64,000 nt of DNA, taken from Lates calcarifer (taxonomy: Eukaryota > Chordata > Actinopteri > Centropomidae). A model generated the notes under the pieces. That model had not been told where the DNA came from. It worked only from the letters and a program-made list of their open reading frames with translations, and did no database searches. The first letter of the stretch is position 1. Every line of letters starts with the position of its first letter. Shown here in pieces: positions 11,226 through 22,940 of the stretch. A program made the translations under genes and the position numbers. The stretch spans positions 18,033,616 through 18,097,615 of the forward strand of contig NC_066856.1 of the NCBI RefSeq assembly GCF_001640805.2. The letters run 5' to 3'.

Positions 11226-12395
11226 CCTGGTACCCAAATCTTATTCTTTACAGTCTTCTAACTTATGAAATGTTGGTAAATTATGCATTACCCTTCAATA
11301 AGGCCATTACTTATACCTTATGAACTCTATAGAGGCTCCCTAACTAGAAAGTCATGCTGAACTCTAAAGAAACTGTACCTGCCCTCAGTAAGTTGTTGAA
11401 GAGTCACCAGAGCACTGGAAGCAGATGAAAGATTAAAATGTCCTCAGTGTCCTCTGTTTGTGTCCTCCTCTCTATCGAGAAAGATGCATTATTTACTCAC
11501 AGCAGACAGTTTGGTCTTTATTATGATGGGACACCAGTGCTGAGGTGTGGCTGCTACAGTCTTGTCCCGCAGTGAAAGACCTATTGTTGCACATACATTT
11601 TATAAGTCTTTGTTCATCTTGCTGTACTTTACCCTAACTTTTACACTACTTGTTCTTCATAGTACATTTTGCGGGTCATAGTTGTCAATTCCAGATTAAA
11701 ATACAGTTCCCTCTTTTGCATAATGCTGTTAACACATTTCCCCCTCCTTTGCTGGTTTACTGTCATAACAAGTCATCTGGGTTACCCCTTTATCAGCTAC
11801 CCACTCAGCACTGCTACAGATAAATCCCTCTTACTCTTTTACCATGCTGCTTATCACTAACTGTGCCCTGATGTGGTCACAGCAAATACAGCAAAAAGAA
11901 GATGAATCTGCTTGTCTGCACAAGTGACTGCTGTAGATATGCCTGGATTTTAAATTTACCTCAGAAGTAAGCTTACTTAAGTCCTCTAGCAATTAAACTT
12001 GCCAAAGTGAATAGTTGCCATTTTTACTCTTAACAGATTTTTTTTAAGTTTGCATCTTAATGATGAGGCAAGGAAAAAAATGACTGGAAGGAAATTTCTA
12101 GAGACAGAGCATTGACAACTTCAAGAAGATACTTTCTGAAGTGATAGCAAAACTACATCTTGATTAAAAAAGACTTGCTCTGTATGCCTCAGCCAAGTTT
12201 TATTGGCTTGTGTGCAATCTCCTACTTATTTTTCTGCCCAGTATTGACATAGCAGTGCAATGTTTTTATCCAAATGCATTTCTATCACTTGTAGTAGTGG
12301 TTACAGCAAGCATATAAGGATACACATGTCCTCCACAAGCAATAATGTAGGTATATTGTAGATGTTTATATTAACCTGACAAGGTTAATATCTCA
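11224..12395. other. gene-free interval
   Basis: Unique sequence with no recognisable gene. It contains the perfect hairpin at 12368-12391. Confidence 0.45.
12368..12391. repeat. perfect inverted repeat, 10-bp arms, 4-nt loop
   Basis: ATATTAACCT (12368-12377) pairs perfectly with AGGTTAATAT (12382-12391) around GACA. It lies immediately upstream of the first copy of a local duplication. Confidence 0.85.
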
Positions 12396-12505
12396 AGGCA
12401 ACACTTGTTACCATTTTACATTTTACTTTCCCAGTGCATTTATATTTCCATCTATTGTATCTCCCTGGCAGAAGTTTTTATTGACATTGTCCTGTCTGTT
12501 TCATT
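12396..12505 (+). repeat. local direct duplication, copy A
   Basis: This segment is similar along its length to 13428-13545, about 1.03 kb downstream in the same orientation. Shared landmarks include TTACCATTTTACAT, CATCTA(T/C)TGTATCTCCCTGG and ATTGTCCTGTCTG. By eye the copies differ at perhaps one base in six. It may be an old tandem duplication or two copies of one unrecognised repeat. Confidence 0.75.
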
Positions 12506-12559
12506 TGTGCCATGTTAGTGGCAAGGCTATACAACTATTGGATAGATTGCTGTCCATCT

Positions 12560-12990
12560 ATTGTTGGATAGTTCAGCAGTAGTCCAGTAGTAAATGTTAT
12601 GGTCTCCAGAGGTTGGTCCACTGACCATGGTAATCCCCTGAATTTTCCTGTGGTGCCACCAGGAAGTGAAATGTCTAAAATTTTGTACAGATATCCATGG
12701 TGGCCAGAGGAGGAATTGAACTCTTTGAATTTTCTTCTGGTGCCATCAGCATGTGAAAGAGTTCACGTTCCACTGAAATATCTCAACATCTGCTCAATGG
12801 ATTGGCACCACATTTTGTAAAAACTCGCCTGAATCAGCTGTAATAATTTGTGGTGATCCCAACTGTTTGTCTATCACCATAATCTGGGCAGAATCTCAAT
12901 CACCTCAATACTTCAATACAATGATTTGTATCTAATTACCTGCAGAACTGATGATATTCCCATTAGTATGTCTCAGTCTTGTTGGGACAA
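12560..12990 (+). repeat. dispersed percomorph repeat, copy 1
   Basis: It carries the recurring phrases of a repeat very common in percomorph introns: TTTTCCTGTGGTGCCACCAG, TTTTGTACAGATATCCATGG, CAACATCTGCTCAATGGATTG, and near its end TACCTGCAGAACTGATGATA then TTCCCATTAG. The same phrases recur at 47490-47935 and, reversed, at 54300-54405. Internally it is built from related units, and the first unit here is shortened (homologous points are 86 bases apart instead of about 125). No transposase or reverse transcriptase is visible; the class is unknown to me. Confidence 0.7.
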
Positions 12991-13427
12991 ACTGGAAATG
13001 TCTCAGTAGTTACTATCTGACTAACTAGTTAAATAATCCAGTGTGCCAGAAAAGAGAAAAATGAGAAAACCACAGTTACATCTGTTCAGGTCAGCTTTGA
13101 AACCTCTAAAAGGCTTTGAAATGTTTCATGAAGTGGTAGGTGGAGGAGGTACTTTGCTGAGAAACATTAAATGTGAACAAGCTCCACAGAGAGCCTTTAA
13201 AGTCACCCCCCTCCTTTTTAGACAATACGTATCAGGGGTCTGTTTGTAATTAATTAATTGTTCAAGTGGTAACTAAGCTGGTGCATGTGTGCATGCGTGT
13301 ACTTGTATGAAATGACAACAATTGAATGTCATTCAAGTTGCTGCTTTCAACATGCAAAATCCATCTGTAATTGATAAATTTATATTGTTCAAAAAGTTCA
13401 CTGCCCTTTTCAAAGGTACTAAGACCA

Positions 13428-13545
13428 GGCAACTCTCGTCTTGCCCTACTTACCATTTTACATCAAACCTTCCCAGTGTATTTATATTCCCATCTACTGT
13501 ATCTCCCTGGCAGAAATTTGAATTGAAATTGTCCTGTCTGCTCCC
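13428..13545 (+). repeat. local direct duplication, copy B
   Basis: This is the partner of 12396-12505. After the shared CCTGTCTG the copies diverge, but TTTCATTTGT appears in copy A directly and in copy B about 50 bases later, which suggests an insertion or deletion inside a longer original duplication. A 12.56-12.99 kb dispersed repeat lies between the copies. Confidence 0.75.
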
Positions 13546-13762
13546 AGCCCCTGAAAACTGCATCTAACATGCTTCAGAGACTTTATTTTTCATTTGTATG
13601 AGCTATCTAACCTTGTGACAATCACAATGCCACCCATGTGTATAATAGTTGTTTGGACATCATTTCAGAAAATGGAAGTTAACATGCCCAAACATCATAC
13701 TGTACTGCTGATACAAGGTCATACTTGTCAAAAATGTATACATATATCAGCATCATGACACG

Positions 13763-13784
13763 TCTGAAGCTTTGAAGCTTCAGA
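13763..13784. repeat. 22-bp near-palindrome
   Basis: TCTGAAGCTT and AAGCTTCAGA flank a 2-nt centre TG. The arms pair perfectly over 10 bases. Confidence 0.85.
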
Positions 13785-13913
13785 GAGAAAAAAATGCATG
13801 CCTTATTTATGTTATCTATGCATATGTACTTTTTAAAAATAAAACTTTATAACACATGTACCCTTGTTAAATTTCCCAAACATAACAGCTTTTGTGGACA
13901 GTATCATGCTGAG

Positions 13914-13917
<4 letters not shown>

Positions 13918-13948
<31 letters not shown>
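13918..13948. repeat. (GT)n microsatellite
   Basis: An uninterrupted alternating GT run of about 15 units. Tracts of this type are able to adopt left-handed DNA and are usually length-polymorphic. Confidence 0.95.
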
Positions 13949-13949
<1 letters not shown>

Positions 13950-15546
13950 TAAATGTGTCCTTAACTTAGTGCTACAATATGTTTGGATGATTTGAGGGCA
14001 CGAGGCATAAACGTGTGTTATAAATTTAGCCAGTGTCTTGGCCTTCCTTCTCCTCCCCGTCCCCCCATCGACCAAGGCCAGGTCCCTGCTGATGGAGAGA
14101 GAGGGGTCAACTCTGGCAGCAGGAACAAAGTGGACTTGACAAGTGTGAAAGATTTAGTGCTGGGCATTTAGAGTGATCATCTTTTCCCCTTTGTCAGCAG
14201 GTAGAGAAATTTCTCCGCCCTTACTGTGTCCTTGATTCAAGTTTGATGGCACAGGGGGAAATCCTGTCTCGGTGCATGTCTCCCCTCTGCTGTGATGTGG
14301 AGGCCGGTTGGGTACATTGCCCTGTTAATGACTGTTATTGCTCAGAGTGGAATGATTATTATTATCTCAAAGCCTGGGTTCTGACTTCCTATCTGTCTGA
14401 ACTGCATTTTACTGATTTATATGTAAGAGTAACAGGAAGTATTAGAGGTCCATAGGGATGGTGAGACTTTAATCTGCAGATGGTTATCAATCTGAAAACT
14501 ATTACTGTCTTCTTAAAAGAAATTACCATGCTTTTGTTGTCAAGTTATATTTCAACCCTTTTCTTCTTATTTCATTTGCTCTCATTCCCCACAACTCCCC
14601 CCTGTATTATATGGCTTAATTTTCCTGAAGAGCAGCAAATGTTACAGTTCAGTGGAATTTTGAGGCCTCTTAAATCCCAGAGACTGCGCCTCATAGATTT
14701 CAGTAAACTATGAAATTAAATTTGGGTCCTCCTGTGTGAATTGGATTTAAATATCCCTATTACTCCAGCAAATGAATAAAAAAAGTAAGATTAACTTTTA
14801 AATGATGGTGAGAATCCTCCAGTGCTACTGCTTGATAATTAGGTCATTAGTGCAAGTATGATGCTTCATAATCCTTCCCAGCGGCAAGCATGATACCACA
14901 GATCCATATCACCCCGTTATCAACACTCCAGAGATGCAACTATTGCTTTTCTTCAGAATCTCTTCTGGACAGTGAGAACAAACAATAATAAGCCATAAAT
15001 CCACCTCGGTTACGTGCCAAGTGCCTTGATGTGATGGATTTAGATGAGGCTAGTATAGGTGAATGCTGAGCACTCTTAATAGTGGGTGCTGCTTGGATGA
15101 TCCCCATGGGGCACTGTGCCTTTTTTCTTCTTCCAATTACCATTTTAAATTTTTATCACTTTTTTTGGATTTACCTTTCTGCTATTTAGATTTTTATTTT
15201 CAGCAGTTTGTCCAAAAAATACCAACATTTCATCATTTTTAAAGCAGGTCATATTACCAAAGTGCAAAAACATAAGACTGCAGTTTTGAACTTCTGACAA
15301 AGAATACATGTGTATAGAGCAGGTCTCAACTTAAGTTGAAATCTTTATCCTAGAAGTGTAGCAAAGGTCTCTCTTCTGAGACACTCACCCTCAGTAGGTA
15401 ATAAAAATGAACATTAACTGAAGCTCTCAGAATTAATGAATAAATATGTTTTACTTCAAATAACTAATAGAACTTTTCAAGGCTTGTCAAGCTTAGATTG
15501 TCTTGTTCGAAGTAGTGTAAGGCATAAATCCGATGCACTGCTTATT
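13949..15546. other. gene-free interval
   Basis: No gene is recognised. The first part (about 14040-14290) is relatively GC-rich with a pyrimidine run, and may be conserved non-coding DNA. The rest is unique AT-rich sequence. Confidence 0.4.
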
Positions 15547-15583
15547 TGGTTACTCCTACTGTAGTTGACAGTAGGAGTAACCA
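15547..15583. repeat. long perfect hairpin, 16-bp arms, 5-nt loop
   Basis: The left arm TGGTTACTCCTACTGT (15547-15562) and right arm ACAGTAGGAGTAACCA (15568-15583) pair without a mismatch around AGTTG. It is the longest perfect inverted repeat I found in the window. It is followed at once by three CAGTAC-type units (15582-15599) and then a T-rich run. The origin is unknown: a templated inverted duplication, a tiny transposon remnant, or an RNA hairpin are all possible. Confidence 0.92.
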
Positions 15584-15599
15584 GTACCAGTACCAGTAC
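15582..15599. repeat. three tandem CAGTAC units
   Basis: The hexamer CAGTAC is repeated three times, sharing its first bases with the end of the 16-bp hairpin arm. It could be replication slippage started at the hairpin. Confidence 0.8.
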
Positions 15600-15659
15600 T
15601 TTTTTCTTCTCTTCAAATTTAAATTTAGCCTCAAAATCTATCAAACCTCACATCTGGAT

Positions 15660-15725
15660 TGACTCACTTATATTGCAATGTGCTTTGGACAAAGGCATTT
15701 TGCAAATGAATGTAATGAAGTGAAA
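15660..15725 (+). repeat. LINE/SINE 3'-tail relic
   Basis: The phrases ATGTGCTTTGGACAAAGGC and TTTGCAAATGAATGTAATG follow the consensus I know for the 3' tail of fish L2-related LINEs and the SINEs that borrow it (GCTTTGGATAAAAGCGTCTGC, AAATGAATGTAATG). The upstream body (about 15480-15660) is too decayed to assign and includes the hairpin. Confidence 0.6.
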
Positions 15726-17584
15726 TCACAGCAACTCATTGCACTTGTGATTGTCTTTCCATTTGCAGCACCAGGTTTCTTTCTTTTCTCATAATATACT
15801 TTAGGTCCTTGTTGTACAGTTCCATTTGTTTCTTAGTGATCAGATGTCTTACCATGTCGTAGGAGGCTTGTTAATTGCCAGAACAACAAAACCATGAATT
15901 TACATGCCAAAGCAGTTAGGAGCACAGTTATGACAGGAGCATTTTTTATATTTCACTCCCATATGTCTTTAGTGAGAGTTGCAAACCAGATGTGAAATTT
16001 GGAACTCCAGTGGGAAGTGGGGACTTGCAAATGTATGTTATACCTGAAAACAACAAAATAGTTATGTATGGATACATTTTTAAAATTCAAAACCACATCC
16101 GTTGAACCATATGGTCAAAGGCTTAACTGGCACTTTTGGTGAATCAGTAGTAACACAGGATTGTGTCACTGGTAGAGACCTCTTATTAGGCATCATTCAC
16201 AGAGATTTAACACCTTTAAACACCCAAACACATCCATAAATAATAAACAGGACAGGTTTTGAATCATGACAGGGCTTCACAAATATCAACGTTGATGTAA
16301 CAATAGCATGTGTAAAATACAAGTGAATGACCATGGGAGCTTCCATGCCAGCCAGCATTCAGGGCTGTGCCATCACAAAACCCTTCGCAGGGTCCCTGCA
16401 CCACACAAACAGCCGCTGTACGTGCCACTTCAGTGCCCATAACATGCAAATGCATGCATGAAGGGCAGTCCAGCCTCTCACCTCTTTCCTCCAATATTTG
16501 GAGGTTGAAATGCAAGTTGCCGTCCTCGACCTGCATGAACTGCTAATAAGATCCTCTCCTGCCAGCATTCTGCAGAAGTGGACTGACAGTGCACACAAAT
16601 CGCATATTCTCTTAGCTGATGTCAAAGCTTGTAGCAAGGCCGTCTTAACTGACATCAAGCTTTGAATTAGTCTCAGTCTATAGAGGTTTCATCCTGACCC
16701 CTTCCAGACAAGGCTTTGCAGAAAACCTCCACATTAATGACAAGTAATTTTGAAGATGCATTACGCTTGATAGTGGAGTGTGTTGTTCCACCCTGCAGAG
16801 AGGAGTGTGGAAAAGTTGAGCAATTCACCAAATTATGTGTTTTTTTCTCATGCTACATCTTGAAACTTAGCCATCTAGATTTGTTCTTAATGGTGGTGCA
16901 CATTAGGTCCATGGACAGTCTGCATAAGTATAACCTAGAGAGGCTTTCCCAGAATGCATCCTATCTGTATCCCTGCTTACCTGAAACTGCTTCCCGGTCA
17001 AACTACAAGGGCTGGGTCAATAACATGTTTTCACTTGGGAGACCCACATGTTAGCATTTCTGTTAACACATTCAGAAACACTACATCCTACATAGTTTTT
17101 TTTTTTTCTTGATTCAGTGAATCATCAGATCATTTTTTAAAGCATTCTCTCTTTCCTGTCTTTTGATCTCACTATCTCAATAACATATACAAATTTTAAA
17201 TCAGTGAACTGAATAATATGCTATCAAGAAAAAAGTAGAGAACACAATATGTCCACAAATTGAATTCCCCTCAGGGATCAATAGAGAGTTATAGTTAAAT
17301 GGCAATAAAGGCTACATTTCATTTACTATTTGCACTTGATGAGCCATATCACAGAAAAAAACTACATCTGCAAACATTTCATATATTCCCATCAAATGCT
17401 AAAAAAAAATATATGACCTGGATTTTACAGCAGAAGCATAAGAGAATAAAGGAACTCATAAAGTTCTACATTTCACCTATCTCACATTTTGTGCGTGTTC
17501 TCTGGCTTGTCATGGCTATTAAAAGTATATTAAAAGCATACATTGTAATCCTAGAAATGCAGTTGCATTGCTGAGCACTCCTCC
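15726..17584. other. gene-free interval
   Basis: No gene is recognised. The part 16330-16650 is less AT-rich and opens frames of 90-99 codons on the minus strand, but these overlap in different frames, have no domain I know and no splice context; I treat them as chance. It may be conserved non-coding DNA. Confidence 0.4.
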
Positions 17585-17705
17585 TGGCTTCAGTTGCTGT
17601 GCAGATACAAAGGTTACTAGTTCAAACTGTGTTGAAAGACCCCTGAGAAATGCGCTGAATAATGCAACTTCTTTAGTAAAGGTGCTCTATGGCCAGTAGA
17701 AGACT
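17585..17705 (+). mobile_element. decayed tRNA-derived SINE
   Basis: An A-box-like stretch TGGCTTCAGTTGCTGTGCAG (17585-17604) precedes a B-box-like stretch GGTTACTAGTTCAAACTG (17612-17629). The next part, CCCTGAGAAATGCGCTGAA then AATGCAACTTC, resembles the tRNA-unrelated body of fish SINEs (type CCTTGAGCAAGGCACTGAA). Many substitutions make it a fossil. Confidence 0.45.
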
Positions 17706-18959
17706 GGTTATACTCTTTATGAGAATAGAACTGCAAGAAGGAGATAAAGGGATGTATTTCTATCTGACTATCTGTCAGTAATGGAAAAGGTAAAGATTCA
17801 TACCATCATTCTTAAATAATCAGAAGAATGCAGGCTTCTTTCCTCAAGAGCATTTTCAATTATATATAGTGCTTCAGACAGAACTATTGATATCTTTATA
17901 CCAACAATTTTTGAGACGTGCTGGAAAAGCATATTTGCTTAGATAGATGAAGATGAGAGAGCTCCTGTAATGACCCCTTCCAGCTCTAGGGTTGAACCAA
18001 GAGAATATTAGACACAAGCTCAGTTTCTGTTCATGTAGCTGTTCAAAGAAACATCCCTGCTTCAAGGAAAATATTTTAAAGTAAATGAAAGCAGTGCACT
18101 ACTCAAAAACTAAATATGATAAACTGTTGGGCATGTAGGCTCATTGTTAGTACTCAGAAAACATTAGTCGAGATATTTTCTGTCTAGATTTGATTTGACA
18201 AGTTCAAGTTTAAGACTCCAGCATAGCATGTATGGAACCACAAAATACTGTATCTCCACAGAACACTGCTACTTCAAACTGCATTTGAAATATGGGTTTA
18301 AAACAGGGAGAAAATGCTCATTATAAATATAGGGAAACTCTATAAACCATCCTCAAAAGGAATTTATATGAGTCTGGGATTTCTAATAAAAATCAGTTTG
18401 AGATTCAAAAATAAGGGTGCTCTTTGTGAGCTGGTGGGAGCTATTCAGCAGTCCACTTTGAATTCCTATACTGGAGCATTGTCTTTGAAAACGTGCTTCA
18501 TGTTTCAAACAGACGGCCCATGAAATGAAAGAGTAAGCATCGGATAAAAGAGTCTCAGTGTTGATAATGGTTAGAAAGCCAAGACGACAGGAAGCAGCCA
18601 GCTATGTCTCATTTGGGTCTCATTCAAACCAAATAGACAATGGGCCATTAAATTGTGACATGTTTACAGCTTTATGTCATTTATGAATGATGTACAGTAT
18701 GTGGTATAACATTTCAAGGCAAATGACAGGTTACAACTGCAGCACTGTAATATAGCAAGAACACGCAGATTCAGCAGGAAACAAAAACTATGACAAGTGG
18801 ATAAAGGCTTTGGCAAATGGCTCCATAAGTCTCCCTTGTCACTTACATATATGCTGTCCCATGTGATCCATCATGGCAATGATTGGAACCAGTGCAAAGC
18901 TCAGGTCAAATCAGCAGCTGGTCCCTTTAAGAGAGTACAGGGAGAGGGAGACTTGGCGT
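17706..18959. other. gene-free interval
   Basis: Unique AT-rich sequence without recognisable genes, RNAs or repeat families. Confidence 0.5.
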
Positions 18960-19440
18960 GGCTGGCCTGTTTAAAGGTGATGTAAACAGGCCCTGATGGA
19001 TGAAGGACTCCCGTCCATCCATCATCCGTCCATCCTGAAGGGCCTTAATCTTCCGCAAACACAATCCTGCCACCGCGCCCCTCATCTCTCCTGCCTTGTC
19101 TCTCAAGTCCTTAATATCCCTTCGTTTGGGGACCTTGTTCCTGCAGTAACCGACACAGTGTCACTGGACAGAAAGAAATGACACCGTCCAGAGGTTAAAA
19201 GCCAGAGAAGCGTGTTGGAAAGAACTCTTCAGCTGCGAGTTTTCTCAATTTACCTAGCTCATTATTTATTACTGCTGTGACATGAATAATGCGGCACCAA
19301 ACAATTGTTGACATCTCATTAATTGATAGCACCCCAACTGTTATACTCTCCTATCTGGCAGTTCTCTGAATTATCTGGCCTGATAGTTGTCTGCACACCT
19401 TTCACTTTCTTTTCCTTGGTTCAAATTACTGAGTCTGAAT
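18960..19440. promoter_or_regulatory. candidate conserved non-coding element
   Basis: This non-repetitive block has mixed composition with AT-rich cores. It opens with a forkhead-containing hairpin (18964-18992), continues with a pyrimidine-rich stretch, and ends with a SOX-type palindrome AACAATTGTT (19300-19309) near TTAATTGAT. Its dense array of factor-type motifs is typical of developmental enhancers. No cross-species comparison supports it yet. Confidence 0.35.
18964..18992. repeat. perfect inverted repeat, 10-bp arms, with forkhead motif
   Basis: GGCCTGTTTA (18964-18973) pairs with TAAACAGGCC (18983-18992) across 9 nt. The right arm region carries GTAAACA (18982-18988), a forkhead consensus, and the left arm carries the related TGTTTA. 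Confidence 0.85.
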
Positions 19441-22440
19441 AGGAATTCAACACATGAAATAGGACACAGAAGACATGAGGCATGTTAACATTGCAAGCCT
19501 TTAAGCTCAAATCTTAGTTGCTGCTTATATCAGATTAGTTTAGATAATAGTTCACATATACAGTATACCAAACTGAATGAACTGGCAATGGTGTTAAAAG
19601 GACCAACCGTATTCCTATTTGCTCTGTATATCCCTTTGACTTTCAGTTGATTTGAGGCATTAGTTAGGTTTTTGGCTTTCTGTCAGTTGATGCGTCTCCA
19701 TGTCCTTCCTGTTGACGCTGGTGCAGCCAAGCTGCTGTCTCAGCTAAATAATGTAATAACTTTGGTGCCTGACAGGAAGTTTTATAAATGGTTGCCTGGG
19801 CTAGCCACCAGACATCATCAGATTTTGGTTGCCAAAGTAGATAGACTGTTTGCCTTATCTTGATAAGTTGCATTATGAGTGATAATGTTCTTGTGAGGTT
19901 GTATCCCATATTTCAGCCATGACAAAGTGATGTAGGATGATAAAGCATATTTGTCCCGACACAAATGTATTCTTTCCCTCTTACTATCAAAGACACACAC
20001 AAACCACGTGTATTTTGTCCTTGTCCCTAAGTTTCAATGACGAGAAATCTTAATTCTTGGTGTGGAAGAACTTGACTGGCCCACACCAAATCCTGTCCTC
20101 AGACCCTCCTGATTTATCATCCAACCTCACTAATTGTGGTAAATGTGGTTGAATGGGAGCAAATCCCTGCAGCCAGGTTCCCAGACTTCCCAGAGGAGTA
20201 GAAGTTCATGCAGCAACATGTAAATGCCCATGGTTTTGTAATGGCTTGTTCAACAGTCACATTTGGGTGTGCTTTTGGCCATATCCTGTAGTTTCGTTAG
20301 TTGTTTTTGCCATTTTGATGTGAAGAAGCAGGAAGCAAGTGTGTATCTTTAAGCACAGTAGAATTGAGTAGAATAGGAAATGATTTTTTCCTCTTTTTCC
20401 TCAGATTTCATAGCTGCTGTCTGTTGCTGACTGAGTCAAATCTCAGGTTTTGATTCAGGGTCTGTACACCAGGTTACTCAATAATGTTAATGGTCTGTTA
20501 TTGGACAAATTCCAGGTTAAATTTCTCCAAATCAATGTAAGGGTGTGGAAAATATAGTTAGTTTTGTTTGGTTTTTAACACAGGAAATATGGTTGCCAAT
20601 AGGGATAGAAAGGCTAAAACAACTGACAATGATCAGTTTACTGTCAGATTCTGAGTCAAAACATTTCAGACATTTTCTGGTTTGAACACTGAAATCGAAG
20701 TTGTACACCATTCAAAACACAGTCTATTACACATATTTTGAAAGGTGTTTTATTTTTTCCTTCTTTCAGATATGCAGTCAGTACACACAGTCCAAATGGT
20801 GTTTGCAGTAGTGGTTTGACAGGCAGTGATGCACGTGAGACTAGGTGGCCAGTCTCTTGAGTGCATAATCTTTTTTTATCAAATAGGAAGTTGCACTTAC
20901 TCACTCATCACTCACTGCATACAGTGTCTGTGTCACTGCCGTATACCCCAGGCTGTAACCATCAATTGAGCTGGAAGTTTACAGCAGGAGCAACCTATTA
21001 TTGCAAGAATAACCAACAAAAATGAAATTAATGCCTCAGATACTTCTGAGCACCTTTTTATGTTTGGTGGGTCAATAACAGAGTAATCACATTCTTCAGC
21101 GTTCACGTCACACATTGGTGGAATACAAATATTTCTCGGAGGAAAACAAGAGGTAGAGAGGCAGAAATAACATTTGCTGAATTAAAGATTCATTGAAACA
21201 CAGGTAAAAATGACAAAACTTTTCTGATTCGACATCCAGAGAAAGTAGAGGTCTTATTCTAACTCTTGCTGTATAATGCAACAATGGCTGAAGCTCTTGG
21301 TATTCACAGCTGTTAATGCTAACACTGGTTATGTGCAATAGCAAAACTTACATATATATTTTTAAGCAGTTAGACCTGTATTGTTGAGGACAGCTGTTTG
21401 TAAATTAGCATCAGTGCTATTCATCTACCATATACTACAATGTATGCTGTATACTTTTGTTACACAAATGGTCCATAATGGGTTTCACCTTTATCATTTT
21501 TGATACTCTTTTATTTACCTAAATTACCTGTTGCTATGCAGCTCTGTGGTTCAAGTCACTCAGTGAGATAATTTTTCAATTATAGCAACTCAGCATCCAA
21601 GAAACATTTATATAACTAAAACCTCAGTCTACCTTAATTTGAGGCAAGATTATGTTCAAGTAAATGTGAACACATTCACCACGGGCTGCACTACACTTCA
21701 GCCTTAATGCTGCCAATATGTTATCCACTGTTAGCATATTCAGTACAAAATACTGACTGGGAGACAAAATTGCCTGAAGAGTTACAGTGTGAGAGCTTTA
21801 TTTGGCAAAAGAAAGAAAGATATATTCAATGAGCGGGAGATACTGAGTACCTCCCAGAAATATTTATTGCCTGTGAAGAGGTATCCAACTTTTAGTGCTG
21901 AGATTCTATAGATATGCTTGGAAACTGTGATTCACACTGACTAATATTATGAACTGTCTTTTTTATTATTATGCTGCTCTGCTTGACTTCAGTATGTGAG
22001 AGATAAAAATAAAACTCATAGCAACCTATCATTCCATAGTAGAAACATTAACTGTGGAAATTTGAGAAACAATTTGAAAAAAAAATGAAATATGATATGA
22101 TGAAATGAAATATGAAGTATTAAGAGAAAACAATCAATGTGACAAGAGTTTTTCCTCATTTTGTCTTACAACCCTTGTAAGAGCTTGAGGGTTATCCATG
22201 GTCATTGTTTCTTTAGTCTAAACTACAGCAGAAAAGTTTGCTTTATTGCAGTTTTAGTTGTTGTTGTTTGTTTGTGGAGCACTGTGAATTTAAACAAGCC
22301 AAAGACAAAACTTTAAGCAGTCAACCTTCCGCTATGCTGCAAGCTAAAGAAAACGAATAAGTGCAACAATACAATAAGATAGAACTGTAGCCAAGTGAAG
22401 TTTACGTGTGGGAGAAAAAAAGAAAATTACAATTTTTCCT
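19441..22440. other. gene-free interval
   Basis: No gene is recognised; frames on both strands are short and overlap one another. I see no repeat family. Confidence 0.45.
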
Positions 22441-22940
22441 TCATCACAGAGTGAGTGGCCTCTCTGACTGCTAATCAGAACAGATCTTAAGCTGCTGCAC
22501 CGGTGCAGTCACAGAAAGAAGGCTGTTAGGGGCCTCAGTGCCACCTGGTCCTCTCCTTCATCCTTTAACCTATCTTACATGCCCCACCAAACAGTCAGAT
22601 CCCTCACTGTGGACTGCCATTAATCATCCATTAATCTTCATTTCTATGTTCCCACATGATTTACTGATATCCGCCCTAAAACACACACCGTGCTCTTTCA
22701 TGTTTTCCTGCTCCTCTCCTGTGGTCTCTTGCCAATGCGATTTATATCGTAATTGTCGAGGCGTTCCCTCATGGGTGTGTTGTCCTTTGAGGGAGAAATG
22801 ATCGCTACGAAACAGACTCCCAGGCCTCAGATAGATGTGTTGTTTTATCTTGCTGTTAGCTGTACAGCCAAGTGAAGTGTAAAATCACAGAAAACATTGC
22901 AGCGCTGAAGCTTCCCCCCAGGCTCCAAGTCAGCAACAGG
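22441..22940. promoter_or_regulatory. candidate conserved non-coding element
   Basis: A less AT-rich, non-repetitive block with the 14-bp palindrome CTGCACCGGTGCAG (22495-22508), two CATTAATC cores near 22618-22636, and several CpGs. The 87-codon frame inside it has no recognisable domain. It is a candidate by texture only. Confidence 0.3.
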
